Below are positions 63,038 through 64,000 of a stretch of DNA of 64,000 nt, in pieces (position 1 is the stretch's first letter; each line of letters opens with the position of its first letter). Source of the stretch: an uncultured Granulosicoccaceae bacterium (GTDB lineage Bacteria; Pseudomonadota; Gammaproteobacteria; Granulosicoccales; Granulosicoccaceae); NCBI GenBank assembly GCA_938003855.1, contig CALKXD010000064.1, positions 32,028 to 96,027 of the forward strand, in the 5' to 3' direction. Made by a program: the position numbers and the translations under genes. The notes under the pieces are model-generated. The model was not told the DNA's origin. It made no database searches and worked only from the letters and a program-made list of their open reading frames with translations.

Positions 63038-63829
63038 ATGCAATCAGTCTCTGAGTATCTGTCGATTACCTGCGATGGGGCAATCGCTACTATCTCCATC
63101 AACCGTCCTGCCAAACGCAATGCCTTTAATGCAGCCATGTGGCATGCACTGGCTGATCTGTGCGAGCAGATAGCAAAGCAGGCACAGGTAAAAGTGGTGG
63201 TGGTGCGGTCGGCAACACCCGGTGCATTCTGTGCCGGTGCTGATATCTCAGAGTTTGAGCAATTCTGCAACAATAAAACGCTGGCTTCTGAAAACGCCCG
63301 ACTAATCAGAGCCGTCACAACCAGTCTGCAGGAGCTGCCACGCCCGACCATAGCCTGCATCGAAGGTGACTGCTTTGGCGGCGGTACCTTGCTGGCACTG
63401 GCCTGCGATTTTCGTATAGCCAGTAGCAATGCACGGTTTGCTATCACCCCGGCTAAGCTTGGCTTGTCTTATACAGTAGTCGATACCCGCATACTGGTGC
63501 AGACCGTGGGCATGGCGCTGGCGCGACAGCTGCTACTGACCGGCGATGTGATTGACAGCAACATCGCTGTACAGAATTCGTTTGTCGATGAGGTGGTCGC
63601 GGTTGAAGCACTGGATGCCAGGCTGCGGGCTTTGGTTGATACGCTGTGTGGTAACTCGCAGTATTCTCTACGCAGTCTTAAGCGGCAGCTGTTGCGTGTG
63701 TCGCAAGGGCAGGTGCTTGATGATGAAGGTTCTATAAAGGAATTTGAAGACGCTTTTCAGGGCAAGGACTTGCAGGAGGGGGTGGCGGCGTTTATGGGGA
63801 AGCGTAAGGCTAGTTTTCGATTTGAGTGA
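63038..63829 (+). CDS. Crotonase-family enzyme lacking the hydratase glutamates
   Basis: A 263-residue enoyl-CoA hydratase/isomerase fold. ATISINRPAKRNAFNAAMW near residue 13, GAFCAGADISEFE with the oxyanion-hole Ala and Gly, and EGDCFGGGTLLALACDFRIA near 109 are clear. The two catalytic glutamates of enoyl-CoA hydratase are not there: the first position reads GGGTLL instead of GGGCEL, and the second ITPAKLG instead of the usual PE. It therefore probably catalyses another crotonase reaction such as isomerisation, decarboxylation or hydrolysis. It lies 109 bases after the lyase on the same strand. Confidence 0.85.
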   Translation: MQSVSEYLSITCDGAIATISINRPAKRNAFNAAMWHALADLCEQIAKQAQVKVVVVRSATPGAFCAGADISEFEQFCNNKTLASENARLIRAVTTSLQELPRPTIACIEGDCFGGGTLLALACDFRIASSNARFAITPAKLGLSYTVVDTRILVQTVGMALARQLLLTGDVIDSNIAVQNSFVDEVVAVEALDARLRALVDTLCGNSQYSLRSLKRQLLRVSQGQVLDDEGSIKEFEDAFQGKDLQEGVAAFMGKRKASFRFE

Positions 63830-63843
63830 GTGGTTGTGGTGCC

Positions 63844-63864
63844 GATTCGCCGAAACGACGAATC
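63844..63864 (+). terminator. Hairpin after the crotonase gene
   Basis: GATTCG and CGAATC pair across nine bases, with two further CG/CG pairs inside a single mismatch. A T-rich stretch TTGTATT follows at once. It lies 15 bases after the crotonase stop and is the best intrinsic-terminator candidate in the window. Confidence 0.45.
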
Positions 63865-63988
63865 TTGTATTCGGCAGACGTAACCTCTGAAAACCAGGTC
63901 CCTATTAGTAATTGCCAGTGGATGAACGACTTAATCCAGCCGGCCTTAAATCGATTTGCGGTGCGTAGCCATTTGAAGGTTATTTTCT

Positions 63989-64000
63989 ATGAGTAGAGGT
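63989..64000 (+). CDS. Possible start of the next gene (cut by right edge)
   Basis: ATG AGT AGA GGT begins at 63989 with GAAGG about nine bases before it, a good ribosome site. Only four codons are visible, so this rests on the start signal alone. Confidence 0.25.

Noticed and set aside
63830..64000. tRNA or integrase attachment site near the right edge
   Set aside because: The inverted repeat GATTCG/CGAATC is terminator-like; no cloverleaf can be drawn and no integrase is present.

Overview
The window looks like chromosome of a metabolically versatile, probably marine or soil gammaproteobacterium. Pointers are the LEPR-XLL/DUF4347 giant surface protein, the ECF sigma factor paired with a DGPF-motif protein, RsgA, and many IclR, GntR, CaiB and HAAT-transporter genes. 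The exact lineage cannot be fixed from this sequence. No tRNA, rRNA, CRISPR array, transposase or phage gene was seen.

Layout. (1) 1-6.0 kb, minus strand: a catabolic set of IclR regulator, class III aminotransferase, 2-oxoglutarate/Fe(II) oxygenase, TSUP exporter and a DUF3604 protein cut by the left edge. (2) 6.4-16.8 kb: a 3468-residue LEPR-XLL/DUF4347/LamG/cadherin-like surface protein with twelve tandem ~120-residue repeats. (3) 16.8-29.7 kb: a bacterial microcompartment (BMC) locus. A divergent FAD amine oxidase faces a long operon of glutamine-synthetase-like enzyme, BMC pentamer, BMC hexamer, opine-dehydrogenase-like enzyme, acylating aldehyde dehydrogenase, BMC trimer, malate-dehydrogenase-like enzyme with an N-terminal extension, RidA-like protein and a five-gene HAAT-type ABC transporter. 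(4) 29.8-44.6 kb: mixed genes, including a VOC protein, class II amidotransferase, PxpA, RsgA, glycosyltransferase, secreted beta-helix protein, alpha/beta hydrolase, an ECF sigma/DGPF pair, DUF1349 protein, two-subunit TPP decarboxylase and LysE exporter. (5) 44.7-48.6 kb: a GntR/FCD regulator divergent from a glxBCD/mgsABC-like glutamate-synthase trio. (6) 48.7-53.2 kb: a membrane hydrolase and a hybrid histidine kinase. (7) 53.4-63.8 kb: a degradative operon (two CaiB CoA-transferases, LeuCD-like, HyuAB) divergent from an HMG-CoA-lyase-like enzyme and a crotonase.

The main observation is that regions 3 and 5 appear to be one system. The divergent control region of the BMC locus (17987-18005) and that of the GntR/glx locus (45526-45541) share the 14-base sequence ATACTG(T/A)ATACAGT, each in a palindrome of the GT-N-AC type that GntR/FCD regulators bind. 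Together the genes suggest a gamma-glutamylation route for an amine: GS-like ligation to glutamate, rearrangement to an N-alkyl-glutamate by the glx/mgs trio, FAD-dependent release of an aldehyde, and oxidation to acyl-CoA inside a BMC. NADH could be recycled by the malate- or opine-dehydrogenase-like enzymes, since no alcohol dehydrogenase or phosphotransacylase is present in the locus. The function is inference; the gene content and shared operator are seen directly.
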